In this document: positions 26,401-38,400 of the stretch, piece by piece
Numbering within the stretch: the stretch's first letter is position 1
How the letters are laid out: every line of letters starts with the position of its first letter
Assembly: GCA_936440205.1 (NCBI GenBank)
Contig: OW387139.1
Span: 27,058,378-27,122,377, forward strand
Direction: 5' to 3'
Source of the DNA: Lepidonotus clava
Taxonomy: Eukaryota; Annelida; Polychaeta; Phyllodocida; Polynoidae
DNA length: 64,000 nt
Position numbers and translations under genes: made by a program
Notes under the pieces: model-generated
What the model saw: only the letters and a program-made list of their open reading frames with translations
What the model was told of the DNA's origin: nothing
Database searches by the model: none

Positions 26401-29400
26401 TGACGCAGGGCGTAAATTCAAGGTAGTGCCCTGTATCAGGTTGGCATAACGTCATATTCATAGGATGGCAATAACAATTCTGAATAAATCTGCATAAATC
26501 ATAGTTAAATTTATATAGAACACAGCATGCTTATGTAGATCTATGAGCTCTATGAATCCCACAAATTTATTTAGTTTCAAAATATTCATAATTTCATATA
26601 GAAAATAGTCCTTGATTAATCAATATTTCTACGACCTGTATTTGTCACTGTGTTTTCCTGGCAATATGGCATCACATGCTGTATGTTCTTTTTGGAATGT
26701 TTCCATGATCCATGGGTTTTGTGGGTTTGTATACTTTAAGATAATTGTATTCCTTTTTCAACTGACTTAAACAAGTAGCCCAAATCCATAGTAAGGGCGT
26801 CCTACCAGCAGGACATTAGCGTAGGCTTGGTTAAAAGTGTATTTCCTGATTTTCCGCAATTTGTTTTGTAATATACAAGAAGGTAATTTTATGGTATGTG
26901 ACTTTCAGTTGTTGTCGTATACCTTCAGGTTGAATAAACTCTTACCGTATCCCGTTCATTTGCTTCATATACAACTGTACAAATATTACAAAATAATAGA
27001 TACATTGCATAGCTCTTTCTTTACCTCAAATTCTGTTTTATTTTCAGGACGAAAAGAATCAGGTTCTTGTCACCAATGTTTGGCTTGAGCATGTAAGTAT
27101 CCGCATACGTTCATATTTTTTAGTCATCATTGTTCAAAGTAAAAAAAATAAATTAATAAGAAGCAGTTTCATAGACTAAACTGTAATGAAACTAAAACTA
27201 GTAAGTTATAAAGTCTGATCCACCAGTATCCATACGATTTGCAGAATCCGATGTAGATGTTGTAGTTTGAGTGTATATCTTAAACCAAATCCTGAAAACT
27301 GGTCTGCTTCTGTGAAAGATATGAGCAGTTCAGAAATTTACTTGGATTAACACTGGCTTAGATAGGGATGGTAGTCATTGCAAATCAGTCATATTGGGTT
27401 CCTCATAAAGTGTTTGGATAACTTCTCTGAGATTTTTGAGTTAACTGACATAGATGATGCAAGAAGAGCAGGTATCACGTACCATGAATCCGATCATAAT
27501 AATGGTCACACATCATACACTGAGAGCATAAAGTTGTTAAAAGGCCTACTAGGAATTGTCAGGGAGTCGTAATAAGGAGGGAAGCGTTGACCTTTGTGTT
27601 GTTCTATCCATCTTCTCATGATCAATACAATTAATTTCTTCTATATGATAATTCTGTAACCATTATAGCAAGCGGTAGGTGTTGTAATTGATAAAATCAA
27701 CGTCAGAGTTTTACATATTGCGACCTAAAATTTGTAATTCAAAGTGATGATTTTGAAATGTGGCAAAAGAGAAAATATGAAATGATTCAAATATCTCACT
27801 CTTTCTCTAGTTATCTGGCTTTCATTCATTAAAATTTGTATACATTCTTGATAAATGGTAGCATAACTTCAAAATTTTAGTAAAATATAAGAGGGTTGCA
27901 AGTACATTTTATCTACAACCTTATTTTGTCCTAAGGACTGATCCTGTGAAAACTTGGGCTAAGGTGTTTTGGAACGAAAATAGTTTGACAGTTCGTTGAT
28001 CAAAAGTACATTACAAAATTATCAAATTTGCATGAAATACAAAGCTCCTGACTAAAAAGAACTAAAACCTATATCCTTCTCTTGCCAATGCTGTTGCATG
28101 CAAAATCAAAATCAACTTACGAATTCAGATATAGAAAAGACGTAAAGGTAGGCAAGTGTATGCATTCACACACAGCCACACATCTTATCTTTCTTCCCTG
28201 TCCTCTTTTTCGAGCATGCTCCCAAGTTCCAAAACAACACGTGACAAAATCCGACATTTCAGAAAGGTGAAGAAGTAGACGAGTACTCTCAGTTGTGGCA
28301 TGGATTCTGGCCACAGGTAGATTTTTTAGTGTCGTCTGGATGGCATCAAAATTTGAAAGCACACCAGGACGTGGGAAAGGAATGCTTTTAGCACCCATCA
28401 TAACACGACCGTCGCCCCAGACCTCTCCTTCAGTCCTCGGCAGCCACTTCACATGCTCCTGGGTGGCCCCAAGTAGGGGCTGTCAGGGCCTGGAGAAAGA
28501 AATAAAAAGCAGGAAGGGGAGAAGCAGTCATGCACCGGTTATACCGCCACTGCCATCGTGTCAGCCGATGGGAGGATTCCCACGACGACATGCAAAGTCT
28601 CCCAAATACAAAAAAATGATTCAGCAAATTTCCAAAGGTCGCCCGCCATCCAGTAGGGATTAATAGGTCCTGTCATGAAACGTCGGGCTTTTCCGGATAA
28701 GCGGCTGCCCTGCCTCATTGTTGTCTACGCTGACTACCGCCCGGGGAATTAATGGAAATCAAGATCCACCCACGGATAAGAGGAATGCAATCAAGATTAA
28801 GGGCAAGATTTAGTGATATGGGTTAGGGAGCTCTCTCATAAATTGGTCATGCAACAAGGATTCTGAGCGATAGGGTGTTAGTGAGAGGGGTCCCCAGTGT
28901 ACAGCCGACGCTCATATGTAATCATAGCCATACGAGACAGTCATATTTGGTGTTCAGGGTCTCATTTTAGGGTACACAGTGGAGAAACCTTGGAAAGAAA
29001 GGTTTATCGACGATAGCAGGAAGGTCTATTACTTAGGAAGATTCTCTTTAACCTGATCCCTTCACCAAATAAGTAATTAATCGCAAGAGAAAGTTGTCAA
29101 CTGTTTGACCCTATATATTTTTTGTATATCAATAAAAGCAAGTTTTCAAATACTAAACCCTATACTGCACCCGAAAATTTGGTTAACTTTCTCATTTTTT
29201 TTCAACTCTGACTAACGCTTGCTATGACAGCCAGCGTGTGTCTTGCAGTTGTAGAGCCGCCTTGGATAGCGTGAAGCCACTTATTTGGTCGATCGACAGT
29301 ATAAGAATATGATATTGTCTCTAGAAAATAACTGTTACCTATAAGAATTGAAAGGCTGCGAAAATATAACATAGATTACTAACCTCATAACATAATTTAC

Positions 29401-32400
29401 CGTCTACATACAACTAAAATATTATCTGACTTCTCATGTCTCTTGAATCTGACCTTTCAGGAATGGGCTGATGAACGAATAAAATGGGACCCAAAAGACT
29501 ACAGCCAACTCAAGGTGATACGGATACCAGCCAGAAAGCTCTGGCTCCCAGACATCGTGCTGTATAACAAGTAAGTCTCTCCAAAACATGATTCTCCTAG
29601 AAAGGCAAAGATATCACTGTAGATTTTTCATCATTGAAGAGGAAAAGACAAAAACGCTTTGTAGACTTTTTTCCGTGTACCTAACGAGACAAGGACGGCA
29701 GAGACCCTTTGGTTGCAAGTCCTTTCTTCCCGTAATGATGTGCGCATGTCCGACATCATCCTTGCCATGTCACGCTTTCGTCGGAAGTCTTTTGATTCTC
29801 TTTCCCCCAGTTAGCGGAGTATATTGGCAACACGCAAATTTTTGTTGTGCCCCTATGGAGGCAGCCTATACTATTCAATGGCCATTTTTTGAACAAAAGT
29901 TGTTCACATATATCATGAAACTGAACTTTAGTCTCAGAGGCGATGCTAAAAAAGGTTTGGGTTGTGAAGTGTTAATGCACCTACAGAACGCTAGCTTGTG
30001 GTAAATTGCTAATAGCCACTATAGCCAAAGATTAACGTGGCAATGATGTCAGTGTGGTCAAATGATGACGGCATAAAGGATGTCTCTCTCATAATCTATT
30101 GATGGCCCTTAAACTAATAACATGTTGGAGCAGGAGCCAGTATAAAGGATCAAGGGCAAATTAAGCTATAGCCTTACCAAAATGCCTTTATGTCTAATAA
30201 TGAGAAAGTCCCAATCTGTTGGACACTTTATGGGAAAACCCAATACGCGATTTTATATGTGCATGCTGTATGTCTCTCCCCTTTTGCTCTATTCGAAAGT
30301 ACATTCTGTCGGCTTTTATTACTCAATAATTTGATATTACACGTTTCCCTCCGAAGTGCTCCTAAGTGATGGACCTTATAGATTATGGCCTATTATGTTT
30401 TATTTATTTCTTATGATTATCATTAATATTATCATCAAGTGCTCTAATAGGACCCACATTATATGCCAATGGTTTCAATGGGTCTATTGTTATTAGAATA
30501 TTGCATTTGTATGCCCAACAATGATCTCCCCACACAGAAAGGATGCTCCATGCGGGAATCTAGCATTAAAGAGGATGTTTTAAGCTTTCAAATGATACCA
30601 AGCACATCAAAATTGGAAAATTATAGGGTGTTGAACACAGGACTGTCAGTATTCCTGAAAATGGCAAAAAGCCCTGATTTTGATTATTTATTTAAATATT
30701 TAGTAATAAAACAAAATTTCCCCATGAATTAAGAAAAATCTTTAAAAATGTATCATTTAGATAACATTAATTTTGATCTAGGAAAGATAATCTATTTTAG
30801 TTTGGACTGATAAGATAATGAAGTCATGCTTATGCAAATGGGTTACAGTTTCTGACAAAATCCACAAGATTCCATTTCCATGGTAACCAAACATCTAATG
30901 TTAGGTAATATATTGGGGAAAAACGTTCCATTAACATTCCAAATAGAATGTTTTCCAAACAATATATATAATGTTTAGAGTGGGATAACTGAATTCAACA
31001 CAAAATGTTGGTTTAACAGATTTTCATGCATATTCTTTTACAACTCTACCCGTATCTCCCTTAATATTAGCTGTAGAGCTTAAGACATAAACCCCTCAGA
31101 GCATCCTTTCTGTGTGGGGAGACATAATGTTATGTAGGAAGTGGTATGTGTTTGAGGTATAGTTGCAGTTCATTACCATCAACGCCAAGCCCCTAATTAA
31201 AGGGGGTACCCATTGAGCGATGCGATCTAAATTCTGGTAGTAGCGACCAATATCTAACAATGTCAGATATTTTGCAATAAATTTTATGTTTTCAAGTGGA
31301 TTTCTGGTCGAATCACTCAATGGGAACACCAATTCTGGTCGTTTTTCGACCAGATTTGGTCGTTTCAACCAGAACTGAGCGACCAGAACTGGTCGAAACG
31401 ACCAGAATTTTATTTTGATCGCACAATGGGTTCCCCCCTTAAAGTCTATCGCTGATGTTATCATAAGGAGCAAGGTTAAGAAAAAGAAGAACGCCTATAT
31501 AGCGGGGAAGTATAATAGTCTTTTAATGTATTTAGAAAACTTCCTTTGTCTCTGCCTTGCAGAACACGAAAGACTGGAGTTGGGAATGGACTACTAAGCT
31601 GACCTGTTGACATTCTATGCCGTATCTGTCTTTTAACATTAAATTTTGCAAACTCTGCACAATTCGATAGGCAGAATATTTTTAGGACCTTTTAAAACAA
31701 GAAGTGGATTGCCTATATGAAACAAATATAGTGAGAAATGTTATGGTGGATGGCAGCTATAAAAGGATGCTCTGTCTATATCCCTCATACTATAAGCGCT
31801 TAGTACAGGGAAATACAAATGATTAATTTCACACAGGCCCAATGAAGAAGAAACTGATATAGGCAATTAAACCATCAGTCGTGAGAGGGATGTCTAGATC
31901 TTTTACCCCACATCACTTTCTAAGAACATGCACATAAAGTCTTCCGATTATCACTGATTTGTAGGAATCTAGAGGACCTTTATTTACTTTTCAATTCAAG
32001 GGAATTTCATAAATTTGTCAATGATCGTTAGGAATATGACATTATAATGGCTCTGTTTCTCTTATTGTACTTTACTTTGAAATAATACTACATTCTTTAT
32101 ATACAACTTGACACACACAAAATAGGTATATAAATCATGTAATGATATTGGTTTGTCACTCTTTGTCTGAATGTTATGTTTGTTAAAGTGATAATTTGCC
32201 TAAGCATGGTTGTCACACACATAATTACAATCATTTTTTACATTAATATGCACTTGTCATACATATATACAAACAATATTACAATGAATATAATTTATAT
32301 AAATTTCAAATAGATTATTATGAATACAATATTTCATGTGTATCACGTTAAATATCAAACATTTGAATGAAAATTTCTAAAGAGGCTTTTGATATTGCAA

Positions 32401-35400
32401 TCAAACTAGTTAGTGCCGATGGATTAATAACCAGATAATTAAGTCCGTTTGTCTTTTCAGTGCCGACGACTACACGACGGGCTACATGCCGAGTAACGCC
32501 ATGGTGAGTTTTGACGGCATCGTCTTCTGGTCGCCGCCCGCCCGGCTCAGGGCCTCCTGTAAGGTGGACATCACCTTCTTCCCCTTCGACGAACAGCACT
32601 GCACCATGAAGTTTGGGTCGTGGACCTACGACCAGGCTCAGGTGGACATCACCAACCGGTCGGAGGAGGTGGACATGTCCAACTACATCACCAATGGCGA
32701 GTGGGCCCTGGTCAAGTCCAAGATCATCCGTAACGAGGTCATCTACCCGATAGGTGACGCTATCTACCCTGACGTCACCATTACCTTTATCATGCACCGG
32801 CGCATCCTCTATTATATACTCAACATCCTGTGCCCATGCATTTGGCTGAACATTCTCAGCCTGCTCTCCTTCTGTCTGCCCCCGGACGCCGGAGAGAAGA
32901 TCACGCTTGGCATCACCGTTCTCTTGTCGTACTCTGTCTTCATGCTGCTCGTGGCCGAGAATATGCCGCCAACCTCGGAGTTTGTACCTCTTATAGGTAA
33001 GTTGGTAGCAATTGTTAGCAATGCTTCTTGTAGGTGAATTGTTAGCAATTCAATAGTATTGGAACTTCTCGCTCCAGGATTCAATTATATTACCTAACCC
33101 AAAGATTAGGTGCATTTTTATGCATTTCTATGCATCGTGACCGTTTTTAAAGAGCCTTTATAAGACGATGTTTCATTCCCCTTAGGACATTGAATAATCT
33201 AAACGAGCGGCGGCAATGAAGTATACGTCTGAGAGGTAATCATGCAGAACCAGAAACACAGCAGACTAAATGTGTGATAGTGTCCTGATTTGCATGAAAT
33301 ACTTCCCTTTAAAAACTTATAGAGATAAGCGTGTCTGCTTTTATCAATATTATCTTTACGTGCGTGATGTTCTTTCAAAATTGGGGATTACTGGAAGTGG
33401 AATTCAATATAAATTCACATTAACCATAGTGAGTTGTTGGATGAAACGATGCTCTATATTTGGATTAAACCTATATGCACAGACGGCAGCACTGAAATGA
33501 TAAGTACCCTAATACCGAGGTAGCGGCCCGCGCCTTTGTATGTTAATCAAGAGCATACGGAGCGAGCCCGGGCATTCGGGTTATTATATAAACATTTCAA
33601 ACTCATTTTACACAACAAGGTCTACAAAATGTTCATTCAACGGCATTTTCATAGTGTGCCATATATTAATTTGTAGGATGACATATTTCAAAGAAAACAA
33701 TCAAAGATGGGTGATTGCATCATGTACGATTGTAGTTAACGCAACGCAGTCTATGACTATCGCACCCGAAAAGCTTAGTGTAGGGCGTGGTATCACCCAT
33801 GATTGATGATTATTCTGCTCAAGATACCGTGTTAAACGTATGTGACCATATGTATATCCTAATTGTGTGAAAAACGTCATAATATTATATTATTATCAAA
33901 ATATCATATTAATTATGCATATGGACCAAACATTCTATAGTTTTCCTAATGAAGTATTGCCCTTGCCAAGATCATTTCTTTATAACTAAAAGGTGTCAGT
34001 GTTCAATACTTACGTAAAAGAAAACATGAAAAATTTACTGACCACGTCGCCTTCTTCCGACTTTTTATTCAGTAAAAATAAACTAACCAAGCCCTTACGA
34101 TTTTGTACTGAATATGTTGCACGTGATCTTTGTCCATCAAGATTCAAATCTCTCAGCATTTTAAGCTTAAATCCATCAGCCTATCGGGGAGGGCTACTTC
34201 GAGTAAATGAGCCCGTTAATTAGCACTCTTATTAATTCCTTGCATATTGCACTGCATTGGCAGTTCCCTCTCAGCTTACAAACCCATAAAATATAACAGG
34301 TTCAAGCTTCAGGCAGTCTGTTCGTTAGAGGAGCCCTCTTTTCATATAAGGAGGCCAAAAAATGCATCTGTCCCGTCGTTAACGAGAGGCACACAAATGC
34401 CAGCCAAAGTAGGGCTCAGGCTTGTGGTGGAATATATATAGCCGCTGCTAGAGGGGGCGCTCCCACCACAGGCACCTCATTGTTGTGATGGTGGATCCAC
34501 GCCTACTTTATTGATGGCGAATAAACACAATCACGTGGTGCAAATGATGCTTTATGATTGGCTAACGAGAGAAGGCAATGACCACGTGAGAGCTGGTCCC
34601 CGAGGGCAGGGCGCCGCTGGTGTGTTGGAGATGGTGAAACATGGCCACCAGGAGTAGGGCTCTCAACAATTATCATCAGCTCGGAGAAACGGGGCCTGAC
34701 TTATGAGCTTGCCCTCGGTCCGACGGCGCTGAGATATCCCAACCAATGTTAGCGGACTAGAAGGGGCAACAGGCGTCCATGGATCTCTTGAACTCCTCGT
34801 TTATGGTGAACATCAATTAATTAACGCTCTACTAACCAGCTAACGTGATACAAATGCTGCATAAACAATTCAATGAAATCAATGAATTTCACGTACTCAC
34901 GCATAGAGCAATATGTAAATCAAAGTTATGGATGATTGCACATACCTAATACTTTACAGAGTTGATGGCTGCACCTAATTCAGCTTATTATTCCAAATAG
35001 AACTACAAGGTCAAATCAGGCACCCATAGTCTTGTAGCTGCGCATGAAACAATGTCCAAACCACCTTTTTATCATGCACGTTCCTGTTGGAATAATTTAC
35101 ATGTACCTGTTAGATCACTGGAAGACCATGCTGTATTTAGAAATACTATACGCCAAATGCTTATGAAAAATATGTCGATACTGAAATGCACAGGTTGAAC
35201 GGAATCTAGAATACTACTACTGTTCAAATAACATTATAATGAGTAAAAGAAAAGAAACTCTTTTTCATCCCCATCTCACTCAATTCAATTCATTAATACG
35301 ATTTCACCTATGTAATGAGAACTAAACAATTCATGTGAACCTATAGTGAAATATCATACATGTAAACCTTTGATGTAAAATGTAAAGTTATGGCTGGGAG

Positions 35401-38400
35401 TGAAATTCTAGAGTGATCCAACTCACGACAAGGGTAAATAAAAATGTTTAAAAAAAAAAGATTTTATGAAAGGGAATTCACTTTCACTAAACGAATACTG
35501 TTATGTGAGCATAACGTATTAATCTTCATTATTACTATATAACAAACCTCTAAAAGTAGTGTCCAAGTGATCACATGTTACGCAAACATATAACGCTTTG
35601 TAGCTAAAAGAGAAGAAGAACTTGGCTGCCATACCATCTGTGCCAATGACAATGGTTATCAAAGGCATAGTGCCACCGGCTGTTGTGTGCGCCGCAACAT
35701 GGAACCATGCACATTGAACACCTATCTCAGTAAATGTGTAGGGACATGGGCTCTATCTTTTCTGATCACTTCATACATTCAATCACCAAAGACAGAGCTG
35801 TCGAACCTTGTTCCTATACTGTGATACAAGCATAGTTTTTGATACAGCATTAAACACAAATAACCAACCTACCAACAGAGGAGATGCCGTGTAGCAAAGA
35901 CAAAGTTCCGCAGGAGAATCCGCCATCTCTGAAAATGCGCCAAATGTACCTGTGATGTGCCAGAATCAATGGTCACATTGCTACTACTTCTCACATGTCC
36001 TTGTCTACGAATGGGACGTAATGCCATGGTTGCTGGTCTCCAGAGAAGAATAACTAAAAATATAATCACTCTTCTCTGGAGACTATGAACCATGGTGTTA
36101 TTTAGATTTTAGAATTTATACATGAACATGACATAGGCATAGATAATGACTAGCTAACAAATAAGATATGAGACTCTAGTTCCAAAAGGTTTTCCTAACC
36201 TTACCGTGTCTCAGTGAGACTGTGGTCATGTGAGGACGTTCTAGGTAGATACAGCAATTAGAGATCTAGGTATGTGCTGCAATGATTGGCCTATGCTGTG
36301 ATTGCTCTCATCAGCTCATTGCAATTGGCCAGCCGCAGTAATTGTAGGCTGCGGGAGAGTATCATCATCTCCTGGGTTATATCGTGGCCTTTTGGCTGGA
36401 GAGGGGTAGGCGCGGGCTTTTAAAGGATGGCGCAACGGGCAAAGGTGACGGAGAAGTAACTGTGTTCTGGGGATGGCGTGGTTGTAGGGGAGGGGTGAAA
36501 GGTCATGGCAAAAAGGCAGACAGGCATGCAGGAAGGAAGTTCGGACAGAGAGGGAAGCTAAACTGCATCGAGGCCTGGCTACCTCATGCATTACAGACTG
36601 GTGGGTCTAGTAGGAAACATTTACTGCTGGATCTATCTTCTATATATTGTGTGACATAATTCTCCAACATACATTGCATCATGGGTACTGTATTTCGTTA
36701 CACAGTTATTTTCGTGCTAAAGGAGCCTGTGATGAGACACCATGGAAGGGGACAGCCACAGGTCAGTGACCCCTCACCGTGTCCACAACAATGAGATCTT
36801 ATGACCACTAAGGGAACTCAGTAATTTTGATCAAAAGACAGCAGCGCTGCGGGCAGTGATGAAGTATGATGCCCTTGGCAGGGGTCACTTGGATCATCCA
36901 GGGGTTAGAGGCCAGGCATGTGCCACCACTGGTCTGCAGCTAATAGCGTAGGGTGATGCATTACAGGAGAGGTTAATGTTGATCTATGAGAGATGACCGC
37001 AGTATAATCAAAGGTTCACATAAGGTGGGGTCAGTGAGAACGGTCTGGCAGAACACAGGTGATTATTGACCATAGTATAAAGGGTCACGGTTCAATACTG
37101 CTGCCTGGAACCTTACGTCAGAAATAGGATAATACCCTCCGGTCCCACAACCACAAAAACATACCATGGGCAGGTTGGTTTTAGAATGTTGGTCAATATT
37201 GGTTCAGTAAAGAAGGGAGGCTAGTGTAACGCTGTGCACAGAAGTATCTGATATCATAGTAGGCATACTTGCCACTTTGTCTATGATGTAAACACGTTTA
37301 ACAATAGGTTCAAAGCCTGACATTGATTCAGATTAGTCAAATATTCTTACCAAGGCTACTATAATGGCTCAGGTCGAGCATATCCCCTAACACTCTCCTA
37401 TTTTCTCTTTGTTTTACAAACAAGGCCAAATTTCAATTCTATTGAATAATGAATTTGTTAAGTGTAACGTTGGTTTATATCAAATGGCCATGCAGCCAAT
37501 GTTTCCTTCCAGTTCGATGTAGAACTTAAATTTGATCATTATTATTGGAGGAAAAGGAACCTGAAACAATTGTATTTCTTTCTTTGCGTCCTACAGATAA
37601 TATTTTATAAGTATAACATAGTATAGTTCTGTAACCAAAAAAATACAAAAAGAAATAATTTTGTGAATTTTAATATGTGGACATGGATTTCTAACAAGTC
37701 ATTTTTACTTGTCATCATTATTCTTCAAATCTACACCGTACCCAGCTTCTTTTCTGACATGTTCTCCCGCTCTCTCTCCCGACCAGGTATCTACCTGACG
37801 TTGTCGATGGCCGTGACGTCCATCTCCGTCATCCTGACGGTGTGCGTGCTCAAGCTGCACCACTGCGGCCCTCACCAGACCGAGGTGCCCCGCTGGCTGC
37901 GCTTCGTCATGCTCAAGGTCATCGCGCGCATCGTCCGTTGTCAGTGCACGCCGCTGCCCTCGGCGTCGGGACGCAACCGACGCAACGGCAGCAAAAGCAG
38001 CAAGAAGGCCAACAAACTGCCGCACGAAAACGCGGAGATCTGCCTTAGGCTCGTCAATGAATGTAACTTAAACAAGCACAGCCCCGTGGCCGAGTTCCGC
38101 ACGGCCACCAGTAACAACAAAGGGCCCCCGGGCGTGCGCATTAACGGGCAGGAGGCTACTTCCGGCGGCGGCGGCGGTGGGGGTCACATGGCCAACATGG
38201 CGACGACCACCATGGACGTGACGGCCGACATCAAACGGCTGACCGTGATGGAGGAAATCTTAAAGTACCTCAAGATCATGGTGGCCAAACGCGATGAGGA
38301 CGACTTGGAGAACGAGGTGATTAACGAATGGCGACACGTGGCTCAGGTGATGGACCGCTTCCTCTTCTGGCTCTTTCTGCTCACTACCGTGGTGGCAACC

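Larger units (their letters stand above)
12072..27047 (+). other. receptor intron 2 (15.0 kb), repeat-rich
   Basis: The largest intron, phase 0, from GTAAGT to TTTTCAG. The part from 12.1 to about 18.0 kb is mostly plain AT-rich DNA with GC-richer islands near 14830-15010, 16200-16330 and 17040-17660. From 18 to 26.5 kb it is packed with tandem repeats, MITE-like elements and a LINE, listed separately. No host gene is recognised nested inside on either strand. Confidence 0.75.
29571..32460 (+). other. receptor intron 4 (2.9 kb)
   Basis: A phase-2 intron from GTAAGT to TTTTCAG. It contains an inverted-repeat element (30525-31122) and a TTAA-flanked MITE (31201-31438). The rest is AT-rich with no recognised content. 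Confidence 0.75.

Noticed and set aside
27378-27572. Possible small exon or transposase fragment in intron 3
   Set aside because: No recognised motif, no matching splice sites and no neighbouring coding similarity.
32348-32797. 149-codon frame antisense to receptor exon 5
   Set aside because: It is a shadow of the GC-rich third positions of the exon; the sense strand has full family conservation.
37663-37786. Hydrophobic N-terminal extension in frame with exon 6
   Set aside because: It is intron sequence. Splicing at 37786 restores the canonical PLIG before M3, and the upstream part has no counterpart in the family.
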